From a virus, in IMG/VR virus record IMGVR_UViG_3300042860_002589, positions 1-57,001 of that record: a stretch of 57,001 nucleotides of DNA; one strand, 5' to 3'. The number at the start of each line of letters is the position of its first letter. The stretch's first letter is position 1. Under the pieces are notes generated by a model, which searched no databases, was not told the DNA's origin, and saw nothing but the letters and a program-made list of their open reading frames with translations. Below, in pieces: positions 1-8,681 of the stretch. Made by a program: the position numbers and the translations under genes.

Positions 1-2146
1 CCATCTGCTTCTTACCGATTACTTTTCTTAAGTCATCGGCTTCGCTAGCAGAAAAGCCAGCAAGGCTTCGCGCTACTGCTAAGACATCTTCCTGATAAAG
101 CATGATGCCTAAAGAGGAACCTAATGCCTCCTCCATCTTTTCATGTACATAAGATATCTTTGCCTTACCATTTTTTCTATCTATGTAAAGCTTATCCATA
201 CCGGATCCCATTGGGCCTGGTCTATAAAGTGATATCAAAGCCATAATGTCTTGGATTGATCTTGGCTGCATTTGTATCATCAGCTCGCGCATACCTGCAG
301 ACTCTAACTGAAAAACACCCATAGCGTTACCTTTGCACAGTTCCTTATAGGTATTCTCATCGTCTAAAGGTAGGTCATCAAGTATTATCTTTTGACCTGT
401 TCTTTTCTCTACAGTTTTTATGCACTGATCTATAACGCCAAGGTTTCTTAAACCAAGAAAGTCTATTTTTAATAGCCCACATTGTTCTACTCTGCCCATG
501 TCCCACTGCGTAACTAATGGGTTGTCAGCTCCCTTTTTCATAACTGGAAGATACTCTATTAATGGCTCTTTGGATATAACAATACCTGCAGCGTGGATGC
601 CAGTCTGTCGGACCACGCCCTCTAAACCAAATGCCGTGTCTATAATCAGCTTGCTATTTTCTTCTGTGCTATAAGCTGCGCTAAATTCGGTAACCTGCAT
701 ACAGTCGTTCAAGTTTTTTGAAACACCCAACACCGGCGGAGGTACTAGCTTTGCTATTCTGTCTCCGCTTGCATAGTCAAGACCAAGAGCTCTAGCTGCA
801 TCTCTAATGGATTGCTTTGCACCTGTTCTATTGAATGTGCAAATATGGGCTACTTTATCTTCACCATATTTTTGTCTTGCATACTCGATAACTTTGTCTC
901 TGTGTCTATCGTCAAAGTCCAAGTCAATGTCGGGCATTGACTTTCTTCCCTCTACAAGGAATCTTTCAAACAATAGACCAAACTTAATCGGGTCTAAGTT
1001 AGTTATACCAAAAGCATAGGAGAGAATACTTCCCGCTGCTGAACCTCTTCCCCAGCCAACCGTTATATCATTAGACTTAGCCCAGCGCACAAGGTCGGAA
1101 ACAACCAAAAAGTATTCTGGGAAACCCATTTCTTTTACTACTCTTATTTCATGCTGTGCTCTATCAATGATATTTTGTGGTAAGTTTTGTCCATACTTTT
1201 CTCTTAGGCCATCCCATGCTAATCTTTCAAAGTATTCTGTAGAGCTTTCTTTTGTGGGTATTGGAAAATTAGGAAAATGTATATCACCAAAATCTAACTT
1301 AAGGTCTATCATGTCATAGACATGCATAGTATTTTTTAGTTGGTCTTCAGAAAATACAGAAGCCATTTCATCATAAGATTGTAGATAAAAATGATCACCA
1401 GAAAAAGAAAATCTATCTGGGGTATGTATGTTTGAGTTAGTGGCAACACATAACATTATGTCGTGAGCATGCGCGTCACGTTGATGAACGTAGTGACAGT
1501 CACCAGATGGGATAATCTTTGCGCCTATATGATTAGCTACCTTAATCAAATCTGGTATGATCGCAAGCTGCTCTGCTATGCCATGGTTTTGAATTTCGAT
1601 AAAATAGTTTTCTTTGCCCACAATCTGCTGCATCTTAGCTGCGTGGTTCAAGGCTGTTTTATAATCTTTTCTTAAAAGAGCCTGCGAAACTTCTCCGTTG
1701 AGACAACCAGATAGAACTATTATTCCTTCAGAGTGTTGTGATATTAAATCATGGTCCACTCTTGGCTTTACATAGTATCCTTCCGTAAAGGCTTTAGACG
1801 ACATCTTGATTATGTTATGATAGCCAACATTATTCTTTGCCAATATAGTTATATGGTAAGGACCTCTTTGTTCCCATTCATTTTTTGATGGGCCGGATCT
1901 TTCCTCTTCGTCTCGATCAAACCTACTTTTTCTAGCTTGGTACATTTCAGAACCAAGAATTGGCTTTACGCCACATGCCATCCCAGCATCATAGAAGTCT
2001 AACCACGAGTGTATATTGCCGTGATCGGTCGTAGCTAATCCCAACATACCAAGGTCCTTGGCTCTAGTTAGGTATTGTTCTACGTCTCCATGCCCATCTA
2101 GCATGGAGAACACGGTGTGGTTATGTAGGTTTGTCCAATTCTTCAT
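1..2146 (-). CDS. dnaE: DNA polymerase III alpha subunit (DnaE type), C-terminus cut by window edge
   Basis: This gene encodes the phage replicative DNA polymerase of the bacterial C family. Translating from the ATG at 2146 gives an uninterrupted frame of about 715 residues to the left edge, so the stop and the C-terminal part lie outside the window. The N-terminus carries a PHP domain (LHNHTVFSMLDG near residues 7-18, then TTDHGN). Further on are the polymerase signatures GRGSAAGS (about residue 365), PDIDLDF (about 403) with two catalytic aspartates, and LLKIDFLGLRNL (about 557) with the third. It is the last gene of the replication set in this window and starts 4 bases after the stop of the zinc-ribbon gene. 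The family assignment is secure. Confidence 0.95.
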   Translation of the reverse strand, partial: MKNWTNLHNHTVFSMLDGHGDVEQYLTRAKDLGMLGLATTDHGNIHSWLDFYDAGMACGVKPILGSEMYQARKSRFDRDEEERSGPSKNEWEQRGPYHITILAKNNVGYHNIIKMSSKAFTEGYYVKPRVDHDLISQHSEGIIVLSGCLNGEVSQALLRKDYKTALNHAAKMQQIVGKENYFIEIQNHGIAEQLAIIPDLIKVANHIGAKIIPSGDCHYVHQRDAHAHDIMLCVATNSNIHTPDRFSFSGDHFYLQSYDEMASVFSEDQLKNTMHVYDMIDLKLDFGDIHFPNFPIPTKESSTEYFERLAWDGLREKYGQNLPQNIIDRAQHEIRVVKEMGFPEYFLVVSDLVRWAKSNDITVGWGRGSAAGSILSYAFGITNLDPIKFGLLFERFLVEGRKSMPDIDLDFDDRHRDKVIEYARQKYGEDKVAHICTFNRTGAKQSIRDAARALGLDYASGDRIAKLVPPPVLGVSKNLNDCMQVTEFSAAYSTEENSKLIIDTAFGLEGVVRQTGIHAAGIVISKEPLIEYLPVMKKGADNPLVTQWDMGRVEQCGLLKIDFLGLRNLGVIDQCIKTVEKRTGQKIILDDLPLDDENTYKELCKGNAMGVFQLESAGMRELMIQMQPRSIQDIMALISLYRPGPMGSGMDKLYIDRKNGKAKISYVHEKMEEALGSSLGIMLYQEDVLAVARSLAGFSASEADDLRKVIGKKQM

Positions 2147-2149
2147 TAA

Positions 2150-2359
2150 TTAGTTTATGCCTCTGCCTTTATTGCTGCTATCTAATGTATTGTTTCTGGT
2201 TTCTCTGTAAGTAATTAAAACTATTCCTCCACAGAACTTGCATGGCACTGGCTGTCCAGCCTGAGCAAATGGGCTTCTTTCCATATAGCTCATAGGTTGA
2301 TCTGAATTACACTCAGAACATACGCCTATAACATCATCTGGATTATTTATATTATTCAT
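2150..2359 (-). CDS. Small zinc-ribbon protein of unknown function
   Basis: A 69-residue protein with two Cys-x2-Cys knuckles: CSEC near residue 14 and CKFC near residue 40. The pattern predicts a single structural zinc ribbon. It lies between the primase and DnaE genes and overlaps the primase 3' end by 8 bp, so it is probably co-translated with the replication genes. The C-terminal third is polar and probably disordered. A replication or transcription accessory role is possible from context only. No named family is recognised. Confidence 0.75.
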   Translation of the reverse strand: MNNINNPDDVIGVCSECNSDQPMSYMERSPFAQAGQPVPCKFCGGIVLITYRETRNNTLDSSNKGRGIN

Positions 2360-3554
2360 TTTTTTTGTCCTTTTTAGTTGATCTGTATGCGAACCTTATT
2401 GGTGAGGGGGAAGATTTTATATTTGTTTCTACAAATTTTTCTCCAACCTTAACCCATTTCTTTCTTCCTTCTAACTGGCAATCTCCACACCCAACTCCTA
2501 CTGAATTTGCTCTTTCACAGGTATATGGTCTACCGCCTATCCCAATCTCTCTTCTTCTTATCCAATCATTTATATGGGACGTAGATTTTTGTACGTTATA
2601 ATCACTACAGTTACTTAGTATCTCATGTAAAAGCTCGATAGAATCATCAGTATAAGTTAGAATCGAACAGAGGAATAATCTAGACTCATGGTCTATGTCA
2701 TGTTTTTCTTTAGCTTCTTGATATATTCTCTTTATTGCTGGGCAGTTTTTAAATAGAACATGAGGAGAAAATACTTTTGGTGAATCATCTACTTGCTTTA
2801 AGCCTTTAGACCCATGCTTGTTAAAGTAAGAAAGATAATCTTTACTTCTTTCTTTATCTGCTTCCATTTTATATGAATATTCTCTATACCATTCGTTTGA
2901 CTTATAATCAAAATCTATATCTTGGTACTCACTAGATCTAAAGTTTCTGCTAATCAAAAAGATAGCCTCTAAACCACTATCAAACTCATCCATAGTCAAC
3001 AAGGTTTTATATAAACCAGTACTTTGATGCTTAGTGCCAGGCAATCTCCACATTCTTCTGGCATCATATACACTTAAGTCTAAGCTTGTTATGTCATACG
3101 ATGATCTTATGTCTGAAGCAATGAACCTAAACAAAACATGTAGGTCATTAGACGGAGTTATACCTAAGGCTGAGCCTTCGCATTCTATATGAAAACCCTT
3201 TTTGCCAGTAAAGTATATCTTTATGGCATCTGTTGGAATTTTATTCTTTAATATGCTTACTAGCTTTACGGTTTCGCCATAAGCTATAGCTATATCTGAG
3301 TTATCTAAATCAAAATACAGATTAGAATATCTAGTTGCCTTGTTTATGTCTTCATTATTATAAAGCCAAACGGAAGTATAAACGCCAACATTGTTGTGTT
3401 TGTCTGAATACTTTTCAACCTGGTCAAAAGGTATCACTAATGGATTGTCGCCATTTTTTTCTCTGATAACCTTAGATAAAGAATCAACGTATCTAGCTAC
3501 CTCAACAAATTTCCAGTCTTTTAAAAACTTTTTCTCATCAGTAGTTGGTCTCAC
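2352..3554 (-). CDS. DNA primase, archaeo-eukaryotic primase (AEP) superfamily
   Basis: A 400-residue protein with the three AEP catalytic motifs in order. YFDLDN (residues 80-85) holds the metal-binding DxD. TGKKGFHIE (116-124) corresponds to the sxGxGxH nucleotide-binding motif. VYDARRMWRLPG (162-173) supplies the third acidic residue and the conserved Arg-x-Pro-Gly. A C-terminal Cys cluster (C near the YTCERA segment, then GCGDC) may bind zinc or an Fe-S cluster. The likely role is synthesis of RNA or DNA primers for the DnaE-type polymerase. The start is GTG at 3554, which overlaps the upstream stop in a GTGA arrangement, so translation is probably coupled. No DnaG-type primase is visible in the window. 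Confidence 0.85.
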   Translation of the reverse strand: MRPTTDEKKFLKDWKFVEVARYVDSLSKVIREKNGDNPLVIPFDQVEKYSDKHNNVGVYTSVWLYNNEDINKATRYSNLYFDLDNSDIAIAYGETVKLVSILKNKIPTDAIKIYFTGKKGFHIECEGSALGITPSNDLHVLFRFIASDIRSSYDITSLDLSVYDARRMWRLPGTKHQSTGLYKTLLTMDEFDSGLEAIFLISRNFRSSEYQDIDFDYKSNEWYREYSYKMEADKERSKDYLSYFNKHGSKGLKQVDDSPKVFSPHVLFKNCPAIKRIYQEAKEKHDIDHESRLFLCSILTYTDDSIELLHEILSNCSDYNVQKSTSHINDWIRRREIGIGGRPYTCERANSVGVGCGDCQLEGRKKWVKVGEKFVETNIKSSPSPIRFAYRSTKKDKKNE

Positions 3555-3724
3555 TGTATTTTGCCTTTACCAGAATTGTTTACGAAGTTATAAATTATTG
3601 TTTTATTATTTTTGTTGTTAAGTTCAAACGAATAACTTCTATAGTAAACAGATTCTTGGATGTAGCTTTCTAAATTTGATACTAGAAAGTTTCTTTTATT
3701 TATTCTGTTAAGTAGTGGTTCCAT
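3551..3724 (-). CDS. Hypothetical 57-residue protein
   Basis: A short frame from the ATG at 3724 to the TGA at 3553-3551. It is supported by its fit in the operon: its 5' end overlaps the HD-domain gene by 17 bp and its stop overlaps the primase GTG in a four-base GTGA junction. Leaving it out would create the only sizeable gap in this otherwise continuous set. The product is Asn/Lys-rich, begins MEPLLNRINKRNF and has no recognisable motif. Function is unknown. Confidence 0.6.
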   Translation of the reverse strand: MEPLLNRINKRNFLVSNLESYIQESVYYRSYSFELNNKNNKTIIYNFVNNSGKGKIQ

Positions 3725-4400
3725 GATCTTTCCATCTACTCTCTATGATATCATCGCCATCCAATATGTAATGGATCTTTGAAGCTATGTTATCTGCTAC
3801 GTGCACTATTTGATCTAGGTAAGTTATTGGTACGGTTTCTGGTATAGGAGACCATGGACCAAGGTGACATCTTACGAGTCTTAGTATTGTTTGAACATCG
3901 TCTTCATTTACGTATAGCGTAGATGAATGAATGTCACTGGCAAACTTTTTATCATCCTCTTGGCAGTATTTGACAAAATCGCCAACGGTGTAAGGATGCA
4001 TCTTGTCATAAGAGAACCAACCATCTTTATCTATCTTTCCTTTTGTAACATCATGCAGTAAGCATGCTGCAAAAATCAAATCAGATTCTTCTTCACTCAT
4101 GCTATGAGATTGGCAGAGCATCTTGGCTGCTCTAACCACTCTTTTTGTATGGAGAGCGTTACCGCCCTCACCATGCTCATCTGGTGGATGATACTTGCCG
4201 GAGAAGGATGATGGTATTTTCCAAAAAGAATCTGCTCTTACTAAGATTGATCTTACAAAAGATCTTAAGCCCTCGCTAGATATAAAGGAAATTTCCTTTA
4301 AAAGAGGCGCGAGTATAATGTCTTCTTCTTCTATCATCGAAACTATTTTTTCATCCTTTAAGAATGAATCTAACAAGTTGTCGTCTTTATTTTTTGCCAT
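3708..4400 (-). CDS. HD-domain phosphohydrolase
   Basis: A 230-residue metal-dependent phosphohydrolase of the HD superfamily. The expected ligands are present: H84 in NALHTKRVV, the H116-D117 doublet in ACLLHDVTK, H179 in RCHLGPW and D203 in HVADNIAS. The start was placed at the ATG at 4400 because AAGGAAA lies just upstream. A possible start 18 codons earlier lacks a ribosome binding site and would lengthen the overlap with the upstream gene. Substrate is not known; related proteins act on nucleotides, cyclic nucleotides or RNA ends. Position between the RecB/Cas4-like protein and the primase suggests a replication or nucleotide-related role. Confidence 0.8.
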   Translation of the reverse strand: MAKNKDDNLLDSFLKDEKIVSMIEEEDIILAPLLKEISFISSEGLRSFVRSILVRADSFWKIPSSFSGKYHPPDEHGEGGNALHTKRVVRAAKMLCQSHSMSEEESDLIFAACLLHDVTKGKIDKDGWFSYDKMHPYTVGDFVKYCQEDDKKFASDIHSSTLYVNEDDVQTILRLVRCHLGPWSPIPETVPITYLDQIVHVADNIASKIHYILDGDDIIESRWKDHGTTT

Positions 4401-5190
4401 CTTTGTTTTCCTTATCTTTTTTCCAATTAGACCATTTAGAGCACGGGCCATCAAACGGGCATCGTTTGCAGTAGTAAGTTAGACCTCTTCTTGGTACGAA
4501 GTTACTGCACGCGCTTAGCTCATCTACCCAAAAGTTTAATGAGTCAACATCTTCCTGTACAAAATCAACGTATTCAACCTTTGGATTTGAGGACATGATA
4601 TCGAAGTAACCATATCTAACATTCTTGTTTTTGCTACCCCTATTCTTTGTGTATGCATATTGCATCGACACAAAATCAACATTATACAAATGCTCATGGC
4701 TGTCCTTGTAGTTGAATACCCATTTGACAACATTGGTGTAGCCATTTTTTATATAAATAATATCAAAGCTATCGGTTATTAACACTTGCCCTATTGGAAG
4801 ATTGTAGTCCTCCGATATGCCTATCGGTACCAGCTCTGGGTCCGAAAAATAGTTATAAAATGAAAGCAAAACGCCAGCAGCCTTGGATGTAAGGCTTGCC
4901 ATATTACCGTAAGCACTCTCGTGCTTGTCATTTATTATATCTTGTGCCGAAGTATCCTTAGGGAACCAAAGCTTTTCCCATCTGTTTAATACGGCAGCGT
5001 ATGAAGGAGTTTGACCGCTTTGTCTTTTATACAAAAAGAAATTTATTACATTCTTTAATGTATTCTCAAATCTTTCAGTTACAACATTCCTACTAAGTAT
5101 AGTTTCTGGAAGCTTTTGATTATATCTGTAGTCAAAAAGCAGGCCGCATGTTTGAAAATCTTTAATCGCCTTAGGCGTTATTTTTATCAT
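4387..5190 (-). CDS. PD-(D/E)XK nuclease superfamily protein (RecB/Cas4-like)
   Basis: A 267-residue protein with the layout of RecB/Cas4-type nucleases. An N-terminal DFQTCGLLFDYRY segment (C15) matches the usual start of these proteins. A GxxD-like aspartate is at D143, a QxxxY-type motif is at Q177 (SMQYAY), and a C-terminal Cys cluster (C241, C244, C250, perhaps C228) resembles the Fe-S staple formed with C15. At the position expected for the catalytic (D/E)xK the sequence reads NYK (N160, K162), so the acidic residue seems to be replaced by Asn. The protein may be inactive or use a shifted residue. It overlaps the helicase gene by one base and probably works in replication or recombination. 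Confidence 0.6.
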   Translation of the reverse strand: MIKITPKAIKDFQTCGLLFDYRYNQKLPETILSRNVVTERFENTLKNVINFFLYKRQSGQTPSYAAVLNRWEKLWFPKDTSAQDIINDKHESAYGNMASLTSKAAGVLLSFYNYFSDPELVPIGISEDYNLPIGQVLITDSFDIIYIKNGYTNVVKWVFNYKDSHEHLYNVDFVSMQYAYTKNRGSKNKNVRYGYFDIMSSNPKVEYVDFVQEDVDSLNFWVDELSACSNFVPRRGLTYYCKRCPFDGPCSKWSNWKKDKENKDGKK

Positions 5191-6638
5191 TAAGAAAAGT
5201 CTCCACTTAATAAATCATCTAACAAAGATGAAGTAGAATATGTATCGTTGGTTACAACTTCGTAGTCCTCATAAGACTTGGTAGTATCATTATATCTTAC
5301 TAGAGGTGGGTCGTATACGAATGTAGACCCAGTTATTCTGTTTTTTGGTATCTGTAATTGCATTACATAATCCTCTTCTGACTCGTCGCCCGAAGCTAGC
5401 TTTTTATCTGTTATAAAGATAGTCACCGCACACTTTTGTTGGATAGCAAGAGACCCACCAGTGTCAGATTGCTGGACTACTTCTCTCTTTTCTTTCATTC
5501 TATTCGAGTTTTCTTGTGCCGTTATTATAAAAGCACAGTTCATGTCTCTAGCCAACTTCTCTAGGCGAACCATCATCTCTTCAAATTCGCCCCATCTTGG
5601 CTTACCTTTTCCGCCTCGGGTGAACATCGATTGTATGGTATCAATTACAATTACGTCTGGCAGCTTAGCATTGTGCCCCATAATGTCTCTAAGCCATCTC
5701 TCTAGGTCCTCAAAGTATGGAGTTTCCGGATCATGTCTCACCATGAATCGGTCCCCCCACTGCTCCATCTTGTCTTTAAATGTTTTTAGGTGCTTATCTT
5801 TTTCTTGCTGAGACCACTTACCTGCTTCGGAATAAACATTTTGTCCTATAATTTGGGTCATCAGAACTCTCTCCCAGTGGGATATCGCTTCTTCGAAGTT
5901 AATGAACAACGCTGAATAACCAACCTCAACCCAATGGTTTACTAGGCACTTAGCAAACGTGCTTTTGCCCTTGCCAGAAGGGGCTATGATAGCGTGCACG
6001 GCCCCCTTAAAGAAGCCTCCCTCATCTGTATAGCCCATCGCTCTATTAAGTGACTTGAATTGAGTTGGTAAAAAATTTGGTATTACCAACAGCTCTTCTG
6101 CTCTACCAGCTATATCACTTGCTGTAGTAACATTCTCTAATGGATTATAGTTAATCTCATTTTCTAATTCTCTAATCTTGTTAGTTAAAACAGATATTCT
6201 TTCTATGTCTTCATCTGATTTGCTTGATTTTTGTGTGATTAAAATCTGTAGCTCTTGTAGATAGTCTATCTGTTTTCTTTTATTAGCCTTGTGCTCTATG
6301 ACTTTTAGTATTGACTCTGCACTCGACAAGTCTATGTTCATTAATATGTCAAACATAGCCTGGGTGCCTACATGCCCACCTAAAGCTTCATATATTTCAG
6401 TCTCTGTTTGTAGCCAAGATCTAAAAGCTATTGGATCTACTATATCTAGCTGAGTTGCTTTATGGAAAGCCAGGATTGCGTTATAGAATTCGAAGACACC
6501 ATTTTCTCCATGGTTTATTCCTACTATCTCTGCCTTTAAGTTCTCATGAAAAAAGTTTATTGAACCAGGGTGTCTTAGGCATAGCGCAAATATCTGATAT
6601 TCAATCGGATAATTGTTATTGTTTTCTTCTGTTGCCAT
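5190..6638 (-). CDS. Replicative DNA helicase, DnaB-like
   Basis: A 482-residue hexameric-type helicase that would unwind DNA ahead of the DnaE polymerase. An N-terminal helical domain (about residues 10-100) resembles that of DnaB and is followed by a long charged linker helix (110-165). The RecA-like domain has Walker A APSGKGKST (219-227) and Walker B VIVIDTIQSMF (about 329-339). It also has a conserved ITAQENS segment, a sensor/L1-type region, further on. The start ATG at 6638 is preceded by AAAGGA. The gene overlaps the upstream nuclease gene by 23 bp. It lacks the intein and other inserts sometimes seen in this family. Confidence 0.9.
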   Translation of the reverse strand: MATEENNNNYPIEYQIFALCLRHPGSINFFHENLKAEIVGINHGENGVFEFYNAILAFHKATQLDIVDPIAFRSWLQTETEIYEALGGHVGTQAMFDILMNIDLSSAESILKVIEHKANKRKQIDYLQELQILITQKSSKSDEDIERISVLTNKIRELENEINYNPLENVTTASDIAGRAEELLVIPNFLPTQFKSLNRAMGYTDEGGFFKGAVHAIIAPSGKGKSTFAKCLVNHWVEVGYSALFINFEEAISHWERVLMTQIIGQNVYSEAGKWSQQEKDKHLKTFKDKMEQWGDRFMVRHDPETPYFEDLERWLRDIMGHNAKLPDVIVIDTIQSMFTRGGKGKPRWGEFEEMMVRLEKLARDMNCAFIITAQENSNRMKEKREVVQQSDTGGSLAIQQKCAVTIFITDKKLASGDESEEDYVMQLQIPKNRITGSTFVYDPPLVRYNDTTKSYEDYEVVTNDTYSTSSLLDDLLSGDFS

Positions 6639-7278
6639 TTTTTTCCTTTAGCTCTTTATATCTTTTTCTTTGGATAGTATTATATCTTTTTTTTGCGTCT
6701 TGATAGAAGCTACTTTCAGATATCTTATTCTTGCTATATTTATTAACCTTTTCTTCTGACGGAACATAGTTTTTTATCGCTTCAAGTATTCTAGAGAATA
6801 CCGCTTCTTCTGTGAGCTTGTCATTATACCTAAAAACTAAAAGAGCTATACCCTGTTCTTGACAAAGTCTTGCTTTTTTTTCGTCTCTCTGAACAGCTTC
6901 TTCAAAATCTTCTTTTGAATTAAAGAATCTTCCAGTATAATAAAAGTGCTGACGGCCATGATACTCTGCAGCTATCTTATACTTAGGGCAGTATATATCA
7001 AGCTTCAACCTATCGCCAATATGGTGTTCGCTCACTATGGATTCATTAGGCAATAGCTTTTGCATTATATCAGTCAAGGCTGCCTGACCTCTAGACATTT
7101 TTTTGTGTCTAGTTTTTACCCAGTTAAGCCCTAACTGATTGATCTTCTTATTTAAAGCGTTGATTGTCCAACCTAATTCCTTGGCTATTTCAGTCAAGGA
7201 CATAGACGTTTCCATAAGCAAGTCTACCATGTATTCGGTATCATCGTTGTCTTTATGCGGACTTGAACCTCTTCGCAT
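6616..7278 (-). CDS. Vsr/EDxHD-like endonuclease with N-terminal helix-turn-helix
   Basis: A 220-residue protein. Residues about 15-50 form a probable helix-turn-helix (TEIAKELGWTINALNKKI). The central part carries a PD-(D/E)XK/Vsr-like core: D94 in LKLDIYCPKY and E105 in AAEYHGRQHF, where the E-x-H-G-R-Q-H spacing is like that of Vsr-fold and EDxHD homing-type nucleases. The last 45 residues are very basic and probably bind DNA. It sits directly upstream of the helicase gene. It could be a replication-repair nuclease or a free-standing homing endonuclease, and the sequence does not decide which. The start has a weak ribosome binding site. Confidence 0.6.
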   Translation of the reverse strand: MRRGSSPHKDNDDTEYMVDLLMETSMSLTEIAKELGWTINALNKKINQLGLNWVKTRHKKMSRGQAALTDIMQKLLPNESIVSEHHIGDRLKLDIYCPKYKIAAEYHGRQHFYYTGRFFNSKEDFEEAVQRDEKKARLCQEQGIALLVFRYNDKLTEEAVFSRILEAIKNYVPSEEKVNKYSKNKISESSFYQDAKKRYNTIQRKRYKELKEKNGNRRKQ

Positions 7279-7283
7279 AAGGA

Positions 7284-7907
7284 CTACTTGCTAGCTATGG
7301 TAAATACTTTTCCAAAGTCTAATATAGACATGTTTGAATTTTCCCAAATTTTAGGAGCTAACGCGGACGCTAGAACTGGGCAGTCGAGAATGCAGTAGTC
7401 TATATTTTCATGAGCTATTATAGATTCATAAATTGAGTCTAGCTTATCATAAAAGTCATTGTATGGAACCTGCAAGTAATGCTTAGGTGATCCTATGACT
7501 TTTTGTATAGTCTTTTTCTCATGAAAAGAAACTACTAGTGTTGAACTATATTTAATGTAATGCTCAACAAATGAATCAAAAATATCTTTTTTAGAAACAT
7601 AATAATATTCTAACATCCCTGCATCATATATCTTTTCGTTATCAAGACTCTTGATCTCGCTCACGGAAAAACCAGACCCTTGGCCAATCATATGAGTAGG
7701 GATAGCTTTCATATAGTTGCTGTTCTTTACTTCTAAAGCATTGACTATCGACTTTACAAAAGGCTTAGGAGGTCTTTTTTCTGATGGTATCTTTCCGGTT
7801 GCAGCAAGCAGTGCTGATCTAGAAAAGTTAACAAAAGCAAAGCGCTCTTTTCTTGACATTTTATAAGTCAATTCTTTTATTGTTTCTTTGCTATTTATGA
7901 TTGTCAT
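7284..7907 (-). CDS. Probable GT-D-type glycosyltransferase domain protein
   Basis: A 207-residue protein. The N-terminal segment with FVNFSRSALL and the C-terminal segment with CPVLASALAPKIW followed by ILDFG resemble the first and last motifs of GT-D (DUF1792-like) glycosyltransferases, but the match is by eye and partial. The start was set at the ATG at 7907 because it forms an ATGA overlap with the upstream glycosyltransferase stop and has AAAGAGG at a good distance. A longer reading from 7943 would overlap that gene by 40 bp. Pairing with a family 2 glycosyltransferase supports a sugar-transfer role. Unknown function is the alternative. Confidence 0.4.
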   Translation of the reverse strand: MTIINSKETIKELTYKMSRKERFAFVNFSRSALLAATGKIPSEKRPPKPFVKSIVNALEVKNSNYMKAIPTHMIGQGSGFSVSEIKSLDNEKIYDAGMLEYYYVSKKDIFDSFVEHYIKYSSTLVVSFHEKKTIQKVIGSPKHYLQVPYNDFYDKLDSIYESIIAHENIDYCILDCPVLASALAPKIWENSNMSILDFGKVFTIASK

Positions 7908-8614
7908 TTTAGGTTTACCTCTTTGTTTCCAAAAATACCCCAATTAATTAAAGTTGGGTTATTATCCAATATTGATTGTAAGTGTATTATGTTATGAAAC
8001 TCACCCTTATCAAGGGTCATGTAACGCTCGTGCTTTGATACTCTATCTTCTAGTCTTGCATAACCTAAGTGCTGCATTACGAATGGGTTCTCGTACCAAA
8101 AATTACCACGTCTTACCCATTCATCTACGTAGGTTGGTTCAGATCCGCAAGCTAATCTTTTATCTTTATAGACTCCATTAGTTGCATACCTAAAAATTCT
8201 AGTAGTGTTATGTGGGGCCCACATCTTGTCTACTCTGTAACAATTTTCATCCCACATTTCGCATCTTCTAACATTGACTACATCGAATGGAGACTTATCT
8301 AGTGTGTCTTTTATGGACTCATTATCCATTGTATACAGCATCTCGTCTGCATCTATTGCCACAACCCAGTCACCTGGCTTTGCGTGCTTACCAAGATTAG
8401 CCCAAGCTTCTGCTCTAAGAGCGCCCTCGTGCTTTATGAACATATTCTCAGAAGTAGAGTATACCTCTGCATACTTCTTGGCTATTTCTACAGTATTGTC
8501 AGTTGAGCAATCATCTGTAAATATTATCTTATCTACCTGTGTAGATAATCTTTGTAGGAATTTTTCTAAATACCTATCTTCTTCGTTTCTGGCTACGACT
8601 AATCCGTAAATCAT
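7904..8614 (-). CDS. Family 2 glycosyltransferase
   Basis: A 236-residue GT-A fold glycosyltransferase that would transfer a sugar from a nucleotide-sugar donor. The N-terminus reads MIYGLVVARNEED, typical of family 2. TDDCSTDNT (33-41) is the nucleotide-binding segment and AIDADEM (87-92) holds the DxD metal site. The start ATG at 8614 is preceded by AAGGAAAAAG. A reading starting 14 codons earlier would run into the terminator hairpin. It is the first gene after that terminator and is translationally coupled to the next gene by ATGA. Acceptors could be virion proteins, phage DNA bases or host surface sugars. Confidence 0.85.
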   Translation of the reverse strand: MIYGLVVARNEEDRYLEKFLQRLSTQVDKIIFTDDCSTDNTVEIAKKYAEVYSTSENMFIKHEGALRAEAWANLGKHAKPGDWVVAIDADEMLYTMDNESIKDTLDKSPFDVVNVRRCEMWDENCYRVDKMWAPHNTTRIFRYATNGVYKDKRLACGSEPTYVDEWVRRGNFWYENPFVMQHLGYARLEDRVSKHERYMTLDKGEFHNIIHLQSILDNNPTLINWGIFGNKEVNLK

Positions 8615-8632
8615 CTTTTTCCTTAAAGATAA

Positions 8633-8663
8633 ACCAAGCGTGGGGACGAACCCCACGCTTGGT
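8633..8663 (-). terminator. Rho-independent terminator
   Basis: A perfect 13-bp inverted repeat (8633-8645 pairing with 8651-8663) encloses the 5-base loop ACGAA. On the minus strand it is followed by a T-rich run, TTTATCTTT. It lies between the stop of the 60-residue protein gene and the start of the family 2 glycosyltransferase, so it ends or attenuates transcription arriving from the repair/nucleotide block. It is the strongest hairpin noticed in the window. Confidence 0.85.
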
Positions 8664-8681
8664 GATTGCTAATAATGATAA

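Noticed and set aside
5461-5811. A 116-residue plus-strand open frame
   Set aside because: Falls within the helicase gene, covering its conserved RecA-like domain, so it is a shadow.
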